Origin: Sphingopyxis sp. LC363
GTDB lineage: Bacteria; Pseudomonadota; Alphaproteobacteria; Sphingomonadales; Sphingomonadaceae
Length of the DNA: 64,000 nucleotides
Reading direction: 5' to 3'
NCBI RefSeq assembly: GCF_000756385.1
Contig: NZ_JNFC01000001.1
Coordinates: 124,001-188,000 of the forward strand
In this document: positions 25,134-33,600 of the stretch, one piece after another
Layout of the letters: each line of letters starts with the position of its first letter
Numbering within the stretch: position 1 is the first letter of the stretch
The notes under the pieces: model-generated
Database searches by the model: none
What the model was told of the DNA's origin: nothing
The model's input: the letters and a program-made list of their open reading frames with translations, nothing else
Translations under genes and position numbers: made by a program

Positions 25134-26627
25134 ATGACGGCGCACGCTGGGAAGGAGCGCGGCGATCGGCCTCGGGCGGCATTTGCCGCCCGTCGTCCCA
25201 CGCGCGCGGCATTTGCCGCCCGTCGTCCCACGCGCGCGGCATTTGGCGTTCTGGCGGCGATGTTGCTCGCGCTCGCCATTGCGGCGTTCGCCTTTGCGCC
25301 GCCCGCGCGGTCGCAGGGCGAAAGCGGCGCGCGCTACACCGGCGTCGCTTCGTGCGCGGGGTCGACCTGCCACGGCCGGATGGAAGGCGACGGCACAATC
25401 GTCCGCCAGGACGAGCTGATGAAATGGCAGGAGCCCTCGACCCCCGGCGGTGCGCACAGCCGCGCCTGGGCGGTCCTCAATAACAATCGCAGCCAGTTCA
25501 TCGCGCGCAATCTCGGCATCGGCGATCCGTCGAAGGCGCAGATGTGCCTCGGCTGCCACAGCACCGCGGGCACCGCGCGCGCCGTTCCCGCCGAGGACGG
25601 CGTCGGCTGCGAATCGTGTCATGGCCCTGCGGGCGGATGGCTCGCGAGCCATTATGCCGGCGTCGGCACCAACGCCGATCCCGACCGCGAAATGCGCGAA
25701 AAGCATCTCGCCAACCTGTCGGCGGGGCTCAAGAAGCTCGAGGATCCGATGGTGCGCGCGGGCGTTTGCGTCGACTGCCACTTCGGTTCGGCCGCCGACG
25801 GTCAGTTCGTGACGCACCGCATCATGGCGGCGGGACATCCGCGCATCTCGTTCGAGCTCGACCTTTTCTCGTCGCTGCAGGCGCATCATCAGGAGGATGC
25901 CGATTACGGCTGGCGCAAGTTCGGCGCGCCGAACCGGCGTACCGATCATGTCCAGATGTGGGCGGTGGGGCAGGCGACCGCGATCGAGCGCAGCCTCGCG
26001 CTGTTCCAGACGCGGCGCGGGACCGAGGGGATATTCCCCGAATTTTATTTCCTCGACTGCCACAGCTGCCACCGCCGCATCTTCGACCAGGCGAAGCCGG
26101 TGCGCACCGGGCTCGACAATGTTGGGCGCAATCTTCCCGAGGGCATGCCGCCCTATAATGACGAGAATCTGATCATGCTCGCTGCCGCGGCGCGCATGGC
26201 CTCGCCCGCGCTCGCCGACCAGCTCGCGGCGCGCACCGCGGCGTTCCACAAGGCGATGGCGGCTGACCGGCAAAGCGCGGTGCAGGCCGCGGCACAGCTG
26301 TCGCAGACGGTCGCGGCGCTCAAGCGCGCCTTCGCGTCGCGCAGCTTCTCGGGCGCCGACGCCTTCGCGATGGTGGACGCGATTTCGGCGAAGGCGATCA
26401 GCGATCGCTACACCGACTATTCCGGGTCGCAGCAGGCCGTCATGGGCGTCGATACCCTGCTCAACGCGATGGTGTCGTCGGGGCGCGTCACGGTCGGCGC
26501 GGCGGCGGGCATCCGCAGTGACATCGATCGCGCTTACGCGGCGGTGAAGGATCCCAACGCCTATAAACCGTCCGAATTCCAGGCCTCGTTCGGCAGCGCG
26601 GTGCGCGCGATCGGGGCGCTGCGGTAA
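25134..26627 (+). CDS. Exported five-haem c-type cytochrome
   Basis: A 497-residue protein with five haem motifs: CAGSTCH (CX4CH, C74-H80), CLGCH (138), CESCH (159), CVDCH (212) and CHSCH (about 306). A signal peptide-like helix lies at about residues 38-60 (GVLAAMLLALAIAAFAFAPPARSQ). Spacing resembles cytochrome c554-like periplasmic electron carriers. The start is doubtful: from 25134 the first 37 residues include a 10-residue tandem repeat (RAAFAARRPT) encoded by a REP-like repeat; an ATG at 25260 is the alternative but lacks a basic n-region. The C-terminal 190 residues are helical and haem-free. First gene of a four-gene run. Confidence 0.85.
   Translation: MTAHAGKERGDRPRAAFAARRPTRAAFAARRPTRAAFGVLAAMLLALAIAAFAFAPPARSQGESGARYTGVASCAGSTCHGRMEGDGTIVRQDELMKWQEPSTPGGAHSRAWAVLNNNRSQFIARNLGIGDPSKAQMCLGCHSTAGTARAVPAEDGVGCESCHGPAGGWLASHYAGVGTNADPDREMREKHLANLSAGLKKLEDPMVRAGVCVDCHFGSAADGQFVTHRIMAAGHPRISFELDLFSSLQAHHQEDADYGWRKFGAPNRRTDHVQMWAVGQATAIERSLALFQTRRGTEGIFPEFYFLDCHSCHRRIFDQAKPVRTGLDNVGRNLPEGMPPYNDENLIMLAAAARMASPALADQLAARTAAFHKAMAADRQSAVQAAAQLSQTVAALKRAFASRSFSGADAFAMVDAISAKAISDRYTDYSGSQQAVMGVDTLLNAMVSSGRVTVGAAAGIRSDIDRAYAAVKDPNAYKPSEFQASFGSAVRAIGALR
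25173..25245. repeat. 30-base tandem repeat with hairpin, at the 5' end of the five-haem cytochrome gene
   Basis: About 2.3 copies of a 30-base unit (25177-25206, 25207-25236, part at 25237 onward). The unit includes the hairpin CGGGCGGCA-TT-TGCCGCCCG (25173-25192). It lies between gdhA and the signal-peptide codons of the cytochrome, and if translated gives an Arg/Ala-rich repeat. Confidence 0.75.
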
Positions 26628-26631
26628 GATC

Positions 26632-28605
26632 ATGCGAAGCAAGACCTCTCTTTTCCGTTCGGCCGCCTTTGCTGCGATGGCTGCGCTGCTGCTCACCTCT
26701 TGCGGCGGCGGCGGCGGCGGAACGCCGACCCCGACACCCATCCCAACACCGACCCCGACGCCCACGCCGACGGGCGGGCTCTACACCCCGCCCGCCGTCG
26801 CGGCGCTGACCACCGCCGACGTCGAACGCGTGCTCGCGCAGGCGATCGCGGAGGCGCAGGCGCGGGGCCTGCCGTCGGTGATCGCGGTGACCGACCGCGT
26901 CGGCAATGTGCTCGGCGTCTTTCGCATGACCGGCGCGCGCGCCACCGCGACGACCTCGCCCGCGCCCAATGGCGACAATATCGACGCGCAGAACGTCACC
27001 TTCCCCGCCGAGGGGGGCGCGATCGCCAAGGCGGTGACCGGCGCGTACCTCTCGAGCGGCGGCAACGCCTTTTCGACGCGCACCGCGAGCCAGATCGTCC
27101 AGGAACATTTCCCACCCGCGCCGACGACCGCCGGGCTCGAAAGCGGGCCCCTGTTCGGCGTGCAGTTCAGCCAGCTGCCGTGCAGCGACCTCGCGGCGCG
27201 CTTCGGCGCAGCGGGTGCGGCGGCGCTGATCGGGCCGAAACGCTCGCCGCTCGGCCTCGCCGCCGATCCGGGCGGGCTGCCGCTCTACAAGAATGGCGTG
27301 CTCGTCGGCGGCATCGGGGTGATGGGCGACGGCGTTTACGGCAGCGACCCCAATATCCTCGATGTCGACAATGATCCCGAGGAGTATATCGCGCTTGCGG
27401 GGACGCGCGGGTTTGAGGCGCCGGGCGCGATCACCGCCGACCAGATTGCCGTCGACGGCACGACCCTGCGTTTCTCCGACGCGACCTTCGCCGGAGTGAT
27501 GACGAGCGGCGGCGCGAGTTTCGCGAGCCTCAACGGAACCGCGGGCAGTCTCGTGGCGGTCATCGGCTATGCCAATGCGTCGATCACCGCGGGGACCGCC
27601 TATGGCACCGAAGCGTCGGGCATTCGCGCGTCGACCGCCGCCGAATTTTCGAACCGCGACGCCTTTGTGCTCAGCGACGGCAGCGGCGCGAACCGCTACC
27701 CGATCCGCGCCGGCACCGACGGCGCGAGCAACAGCGCGCCGCTGACCACCGCCGAAACGCGCGCGGTGCTCGAAGAGGCGTTCGCGGTGATGAGCCGCGC
27801 GCGCGCGCAGATCCGCCGCCCGCTCGACAGCCGCGCGCAGGTGACGATCAGCATCGTCGACACGCATGGCGCGGTGCTCGGCATCGTGCGTTCGCCCGAC
27901 GCGCCGATTTTCGGCACCGATGTCAGCCTGCAGAAGGCGCGCACCGCCGCCTTCTTCTCGGGCGCGCAGGCGGGGGCTGAACTGAACGCCAACGCCAGCG
28001 CCGACGTGCGCCAATTCGTCGCTGCGACGCGGACATTCCTGAGCGATCCGGCGGCGCTCACCGGCACGATCGCCTTCGCCGACCGTTCGGGGGGCAATTT
28101 GTCGCGGCCCTATTTCCCCGATGGCGAGGTCGGCCGGCCGCACGGCCCGCTGTCGCGCCCGATCGCACAGTTCAATCCTTTCTCGACCGGGCTGCAGTCG
28201 GCGCTGATCATCGGCAATCTGGGGCAGCATCTCGGCTTCGTGTCGGGCGCCAGTCCGACCGACACGCCGGTGCGCTGCACGACCTTGCCCGACGTCGCGC
28301 CGGGGCGGAACCGGCTCCAGAACGGCATCCAGATCTTCCCCGGATCGGTGCCCATCTATCGCGGCAACAGCCTTGTCGGCGCGATCGGCGTGTCGGGCGA
28401 TGGCATCGACCAGGACGATATGATCAGCTTTTTGGGGACGCACAACGGCGGCGCGCGCGTCGGCGGCATCGGCAATGCGCCGAAAGCGATCCGTGCCGAC
28501 ACGATCGTCGTGGGCGTCGGCGCCGGCGTGCGCCTGCGTTATATCAGCTGCCCCTTCGCCCCCTTCCTCGACACCGCGCAGCAGAATGTCTGCGAGGGGC
28601 TATAG
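26632..28605 (+). CDS. Lipoprotein with two HbpS/GlcG-like domains
   Basis: A 657-residue lipoprotein: lipobox LLTSC (C24), a Gly run, a Pro-Thr linker (PTPTPIPTPTPTPTPT), then two related halves. Each half has the DUF336 (HbpS/GlcG) pattern: LTTADVERVLAQAIAEAQARGLPSV...TDRVGNVLGVFRM with IAKAVTGAYLSS in the first, and LTTAETRAVLEEAFAVMSRARAQ...DTHGAVLGIVRS with LQKARTAAFFSGA in the second; both end with a 'PLYKNGVLVGGIGVMGDG' type strand. HbpS binds haem, others bind small ligands. It starts 4 bases after the cytochrome and abuts the next gene, so it belongs to the cytochrome operon. Confidence 0.8.
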   Translation: MRSKTSLFRSAAFAAMAALLLTSCGGGGGGTPTPTPIPTPTPTPTPTGGLYTPPAVAALTTADVERVLAQAIAEAQARGLPSVIAVTDRVGNVLGVFRMTGARATATTSPAPNGDNIDAQNVTFPAEGGAIAKAVTGAYLSSGGNAFSTRTASQIVQEHFPPAPTTAGLESGPLFGVQFSQLPCSDLAARFGAAGAAALIGPKRSPLGLAADPGGLPLYKNGVLVGGIGVMGDGVYGSDPNILDVDNDPEEYIALAGTRGFEAPGAITADQIAVDGTTLRFSDATFAGVMTSGGASFASLNGTAGSLVAVIGYANASITAGTAYGTEASGIRASTAAEFSNRDAFVLSDGSGANRYPIRAGTDGASNSAPLTTAETRAVLEEAFAVMSRARAQIRRPLDSRAQVTISIVDTHGAVLGIVRSPDAPIFGTDVSLQKARTAAFFSGAQAGAELNANASADVRQFVAATRTFLSDPAALTGTIAFADRSGGNLSRPYFPDGEVGRPHGPLSRPIAQFNPFSTGLQSALIIGNLGQHLGFVSGASPTDTPVRCTTLPDVAPGRNRLQNGIQIFPGSVPIYRGNSLVGAIGVSGDGIDQDDMISFLGTHNGGARVGGIGNAPKAIRADTIVVGVGAGVRLRYISCPFAPFLDTAQQNVCEGL

Positions 28606-30540
28606 ATGATGATGACGGGGGGCAGCCTTTGGCCGATCATCGCGACGCTCGCGGCGCAGGGTGCGCCGGGCGCCGATGTCGCGCCGCCGCCGCCCGCGCC
28701 CGAAGAGCCGCCGGTCGCGGAAAACGCCGCACCCGCCGAGCGGCCCGCCGAAGAGCTGATTCCGCCGCCGCCGCCGGTCGACTGGCAGGACAGGATCAAG
28801 GATGATCTGGTCACCGAGATCATCGAGGGCCGCCGCCGTCCCGGCTATCGTCCCGATCTTCCCGATGCGCTGAGCCAGGACAATGTCGGCGCGCTGCGCC
28901 CGCCGCCGCCGCAGGCCTTTCCCGGGATGGAGGATCAACTGCCGATCCCCGACCGCTGGCGCCTGATCGAGACATTGGGCGTGGTCAAGGAACGCTGGTT
29001 CGATCCCTATAACCAGAACACCTACAAGGGCGACCGGCCGATCGACCGCAGCAAGGTCAAATGGCTTCCGATCAAGGGCGACGACTGGTTCATCGTCGCC
29101 AATGCCGTGTCCGACACCGTGTTCGAACCGCGCACCTTTCCTATCCCCGTCGGCGTCCAGACGACCGAGCGGCCGGGCAGCCTCGACGTGTTCGGCAAGG
29201 ACCGCAGCTTCGTCTTCGCGCAGACCTTCATCGCGGGCGCGGCGCTGATCAAGGGATCGACCGCGTTCAAGCCGCCCGACATCGAATATCGCGTCACGCT
29301 CGCGTACCAAGCCAATTATGTCGACGTGCCCGAACGGCGCGTGCTCGACGTGCGCCCGTCGAAGGCGAGCCATCGTTACGACAGTTTCCTGGGGTTGCAG
29401 GAACTCTTCGTCGACAAGCATCTCGGCAACACGTCCGACCGCTATGATTTCTATTCGGTCCGCCTCGGCATCCAGCCGTTCCAGAGCGATTTCCGCGGCT
29501 TCCTGTTCAACGACAGCCAGCTCGGCATCCGCCTGTTCGGCAACCGCGACAACAACCGATTCCAATATAATCTCGCCGCCTTCTGGCGGCTCGAAAAGGA
29601 CACGAACAGCGGCCTGAACGACATTACGCAGACGCCGCGTGACGATTTCGTGCTCACCGCCAATCTCTATCGCCAGGATTTTCCGGTCGTCGGGCTGACC
29701 AGCCAGATCAGCGTGACGTACAATATGAACCGCGAAAAGAACGACGTGCAGATCGACCACAATGGTTTCCCGGTGCGGCCGGCGCTGCTCGGCGACCTGC
29801 GCGGGCGCGAATATGACGTGGTTTACCTCGGTTACAGCGCCGACGGGCGGATCGGGCGGATCAACCTCACCGCGAGCTTCTATGCCGCGCTGGGCGAGGA
29901 TCGGAACAGTTTCTTCACGAGCAAGCCCGCCGAAATCCGCGCGGGCTTCGGCGCGGTCGAACTCAGCTACGATCATGACTGGATGCGTTTCCGCCTGTCG
30001 GGGCTCTACGCGACCGGCGACGGCGATCCGTATAACAGGACCGAGGGCGGGTTCGACGCGATCTTCGAAAACCCGATCTTCGGCGGTGCCGACACAAGCT
30101 ACTGGATCCGCCAGACGATCCCCTTCGCGGGCGGCGGGCGCGTCATCGCGATCAACGGGCGCAACGGCATATTGAACTCGCTGCGCTCGTCGAAGGAGGA
30201 GGGGCAGTCGAACTTCAACAACCCCGGCACCGTCTTCGTCGGCGCGGGCGCCGATTTCGACCTGACCCCCGAATTTCGCGTCAGCACCAATTTCAACCAT
30301 CTGTGGTTCGAAAATACCTTGAGCCTGCAGGCGCTGCGCGTGGAAGGGTCGATCCCAAAGGATATCGGCTTCGACCTGTCGGTAGCGGCGATCTGGCGGC
30401 CCAAGGCGACGCAGAATATCGTCGGGCGCCTCAGCGCTGCGGTGCTGCTGCCCGGCAAGGGCTTCAAGGATTTGTTCGACAACAAGCAGAAGAATGACGC
30501 TTACGTCTCCATCCTCGCCAATGTGATCCTGAGCTTTTAG
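28606..30540 (+). CDS. Predicted outer-membrane beta-barrel protein
   Basis: A 644-residue protein with a short hydrophobic start, a Pro-rich stretch (about residues 25-55), and then alternating beta segments rich in aromatic and charged residues (RYDFYSVRLGIQPFQSDFRG, FQYNLAAFWRLEK, SQISVTYNMNREK, GRINLTASFYAALGED, FRVSTNFNHLWFENTLSLQAL). It ends ...VSILANVILSF, with the terminal Phe typical of outer-membrane barrels. Start codons ATGATGATG follow the previous stop with no gap. Size is near that of MtrB-type barrels (about 700 residues), but I see no direct MtrB signature. Its place between a lipoprotein and a decahaem cytochrome suggests a conduit role. Confidence 0.75.
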   Translation: MMMTGGSLWPIIATLAAQGAPGADVAPPPPAPEEPPVAENAAPAERPAEELIPPPPPVDWQDRIKDDLVTEIIEGRRRPGYRPDLPDALSQDNVGALRPPPPQAFPGMEDQLPIPDRWRLIETLGVVKERWFDPYNQNTYKGDRPIDRSKVKWLPIKGDDWFIVANAVSDTVFEPRTFPIPVGVQTTERPGSLDVFGKDRSFVFAQTFIAGAALIKGSTAFKPPDIEYRVTLAYQANYVDVPERRVLDVRPSKASHRYDSFLGLQELFVDKHLGNTSDRYDFYSVRLGIQPFQSDFRGFLFNDSQLGIRLFGNRDNNRFQYNLAAFWRLEKDTNSGLNDITQTPRDDFVLTANLYRQDFPVVGLTSQISVTYNMNREKNDVQIDHNGFPVRPALLGDLRGREYDVVYLGYSADGRIGRINLTASFYAALGEDRNSFFTSKPAEIRAGFGAVELSYDHDWMRFRLSGLYATGDGDPYNRTEGGFDAIFENPIFGGADTSYWIRQTIPFAGGGRVIAINGRNGILNSLRSSKEEGQSNFNNPGTVFVGAGADFDLTPEFRVSTNFNHLWFENTLSLQALRVEGSIPKDIGFDLSVAAIWRPKATQNIVGRLSAAVLLPGKGFKDLFDNKQKNDAYVSILANVILSF

Positions 30541-30567
30541 GGCGATGACATTGAACCTATCACCCTT

Positions 30568-30679
30568 CCCGTATCCCCGAACGAAGACGAGGGGCCCATT
30601 CGAGCGAAGCGAGAATCCTCCAGGAAGCTGGCCTCGACTTCGCTCGGCCTGGCCCCTCGTCTTCGCTCGGGGATACGGG
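30568..30679. repeat. REP-type inverted repeat before the decahaem gene
   Basis: Arms 30568-30596 and 30651-30679 (29 bases, one mismatch) around a loop that itself contains CGAGCGAAGCGAG/CGACTTCGCTCG. Contains the sphingomonad hairpin core CTCGTCTTCG...TCGGGGATACGGG. It occupies the intergenic space and also the first codons of the longest possible reading frame of the next gene. Confidence 0.85.
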
Positions 30680-33600
30680 GTGGGAGGCCGACTTCTCCTT
30701 CTCTTCGCCTTCATTCTGACGTCGCTGGCAATCGGCGCACAGGTCAGCCGTGCGGCCGAGGAGGAAAAGCCGGTCAAGGTCGAATATCGCTTCACCCCGC
30801 CCGCGCCGCGCGAGCAGGGCGACGCCGAGGTCGCGACGAAATCGAACGGCTGCTATTCGTGCCACACGCGCACCGACCAGCCGTCGATGCACGCAACCCC
30901 CGCGGTGAAGCTCGGCTGCACCGACTGCCACGGCGGCGACGCCAGCCAGCGCGGGACACCCGGCCTTGGCTACCAGCATCCGACGAACAAGGCGGTGATG
31001 AAGCTCGCGCACCCGCAGCCGACGCTGCCCGGCGCGTGGCACGACAGTTCGGCGAATCCCGAGCGGAGCTATACCTTGCTCAACAAGGAATCGCCCGAAT
31101 TCATCCGCTTCGTAAACCCCAGCGACTATCGCGTCGCGCGCGAGGCGTGCGGTGCGTGCCATCTCGAAGTGATCGAGGCGACCGAACGCTCGATGATGTC
31201 GACCGGCGCGATGCTGTGGGGTGGCGCGGCGTACAACAATGGCATCGTCCCGTATAAAAACTATGTGTTCGGCGAGGCTTATACGCGCACCGGCGAACCC
31301 GCGTGCATCCTTTCGCCCTCTTCGCGGCTGACCGCCGAGGAATATAAGGAAGCGTGCAAGCCGGGCTTCGGTTTCGACAAGATACTGACCGACGAAGAGA
31401 AAAAGCGCGGCGCGCTCGCGAAAATGTATCCGCTGCCGCGCTGGAGCGTGCTGCCGCCCGGCGATGTCTTCCGCGTCTTCGAGCGCGGCGGGCGCAACAT
31501 CAACACGCAATTCCCCGAAATCGGCCTGCCCAACCCGACGGGCAGCATCCAGCGGCTCGAGGAGCCCGGGCGCCCCGACCTCAAACAATCGAACCGCGGT
31601 CCCGGCACGGGCCTGCGCGTCTCGATCCCCGTGCTCAACATCCACAAGACGCGCCTCAACGATCCGCTGTCGTGGTTCATGGGGACGAACGACCAGCCCG
31701 GCGACTATCGCCATTCGGGCTGTTCGGGCTGCCACGTCGTCTATGCCAACGACCGCGAGCCGCGGCACAGCCTGACCTACGCCAAATTCGGCCGCGACGG
31801 CGAAACCGCGACAATCGATCCGACGATCGCCGAAAAGAAACGGAAGCCCGCGGGCTATGGCGACGGGCATGGCGACGACGCGCACGGCACTGAAGACGGC
31901 CACGAAGCTGTCGGCGGCCATGGTTCGTTGATCGATCCCGCCGATCCCGACGTCCCGGCGCGCCCCGGATCTCCGGCGCGCGGCGAATCGGGCCATCCGA
32001 TCAGCCACGCCTTCACCCGCGCGATTCCGACCTCGCAGTGCATGTCGTGCCACATGCACCAGCCGAACATCTTCCTGAACTCCTACCTCGGCTACACGAT
32101 GTGGGATTATGAATCGGACGCGCCGCAGATGTGGCCGGGCCCCGAAAACACGGCGCCGCGCCCGCCGGGGATGAGCGACGAGGAGTATCGGAAGAAATAC
32201 AAGCAACAGCGCTATCCGACCGCCGCCGAAGTGCATCAGGTGCTCGAACGCAATCCCGAGGCGGCGGCGGCACGCGGACTGTGGGCCGATGTCGAATTCC
32301 TGCGCGACGTCTATGACGTCAACGACAGCAACAAGGACACGCAATTCGCCGACTATCACGGCCATGGCTGGAATTTCCGCGGCATCTTCAAGCGCGACCG
32401 GAACGGCAATCTGCTGAACGCCGACGGCAATATGGCGACTTACGGCACCGATACGGCGAACATCGTCGACCCGAAGGACCCCGAAAAGTGGCGCAAGAGC
32501 TGCAGCCACTACAGCGATCTGAAGGAACGCGATCTTTGCCTGTCGAGCGCCGATCCCGGCAAACCCGGCGTCGAGGGCAAGTTCGTGCCGCCCGGGCTCA
32601 ACCCCGGCAAGACGGTCCATATGATGGACATTCACGCCGAAAAAGGGATGCAATGCGCCGACTGCCACTTCGCGCAGGATAGCCACGGCAATGGCTATAT
32701 CCAGGGCGAAGTCGCGAACGCGGTCGAGATCGGCTGCAAGGATTGCCACGGCACCGCCGATGCGTTCCCGAATCTGCTGACCTCGAACGTTGCCGCGCGG
32801 CCGCAGGGGACCAACCTCGCGCTGCTCCGCAACCCCGACGGGCGCCGACGCTTCGAATTCCAATATAATGACGATGCCGAGGTGATCGGCCTCATTCAGC
32901 GCTCGATCGTCGATCCGAAGCTCGAATGGCAGGTCAGCCTCGTCAAGCAGGCGGTGACCCCGGGACCGCATTTCAACGCCAAGGCCGCGCGCGCCAAGCT
33001 GATGGCGCGGGCGGGCAGCGAGGACGGCAAGTTCGAGTGGGGGCCGGGGGTCGCCAAGGAAGACCGCGCGCACGGCGACGAGAAGATGACCTGCTTCACC
33101 TGTCACCTGTCGTGGACGACGAGCTGCGGCGGCTGCCATTTGCCGATCGAGGCGAACTGGAAAACCAAGATGCACCATTTCGAGGGTGAGGAGACGCGGA
33201 ACTTCGCGACCTACAACCCGCAGGTGGCGCGCGACGAAATGTTCCAGCTCGGCCGGCACCAGCTCACCAAGCCCGGCGAGCCGGGCCCGAACGGCGAGGT
33301 GCGCGGCATCATCACCCCGGTCCGCTCGACCTCGGCGCTGGTGCTGTCGTCGACGAACATCAATCGCGAGCGCATCTATGTGCAGCAGCCGCCGGTCTCG
33401 TCGGCGGGCTATTCGAGCCAGGCCTTTGCGCCGCATTTCCCGCACACGGTCCGCCGGTCGGAAACCAAGCAATGTTCGGACTGCCATCTGTCCGCCGCCG
33501 ACGACAATAATGCGATCATGTCGCAGCTGCTGCTGCTCGGCACCAATTTCGTCAATTTCGTCGGCCTCAACGTCTGGTCAGGGATGGAGGATGGCTTCCA

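Noticed and set aside
25173-25245. Tandem 30-base repeats as a CRISPR array
   Set aside because: Copies are directly adjacent with no spacers, and there are no cas genes.
30560-33487. 975-codon open frame antisense to the decahaem gene
   Set aside because: No domain character, and it mirrors codon bias of the real gene with ten CXXCH motifs.
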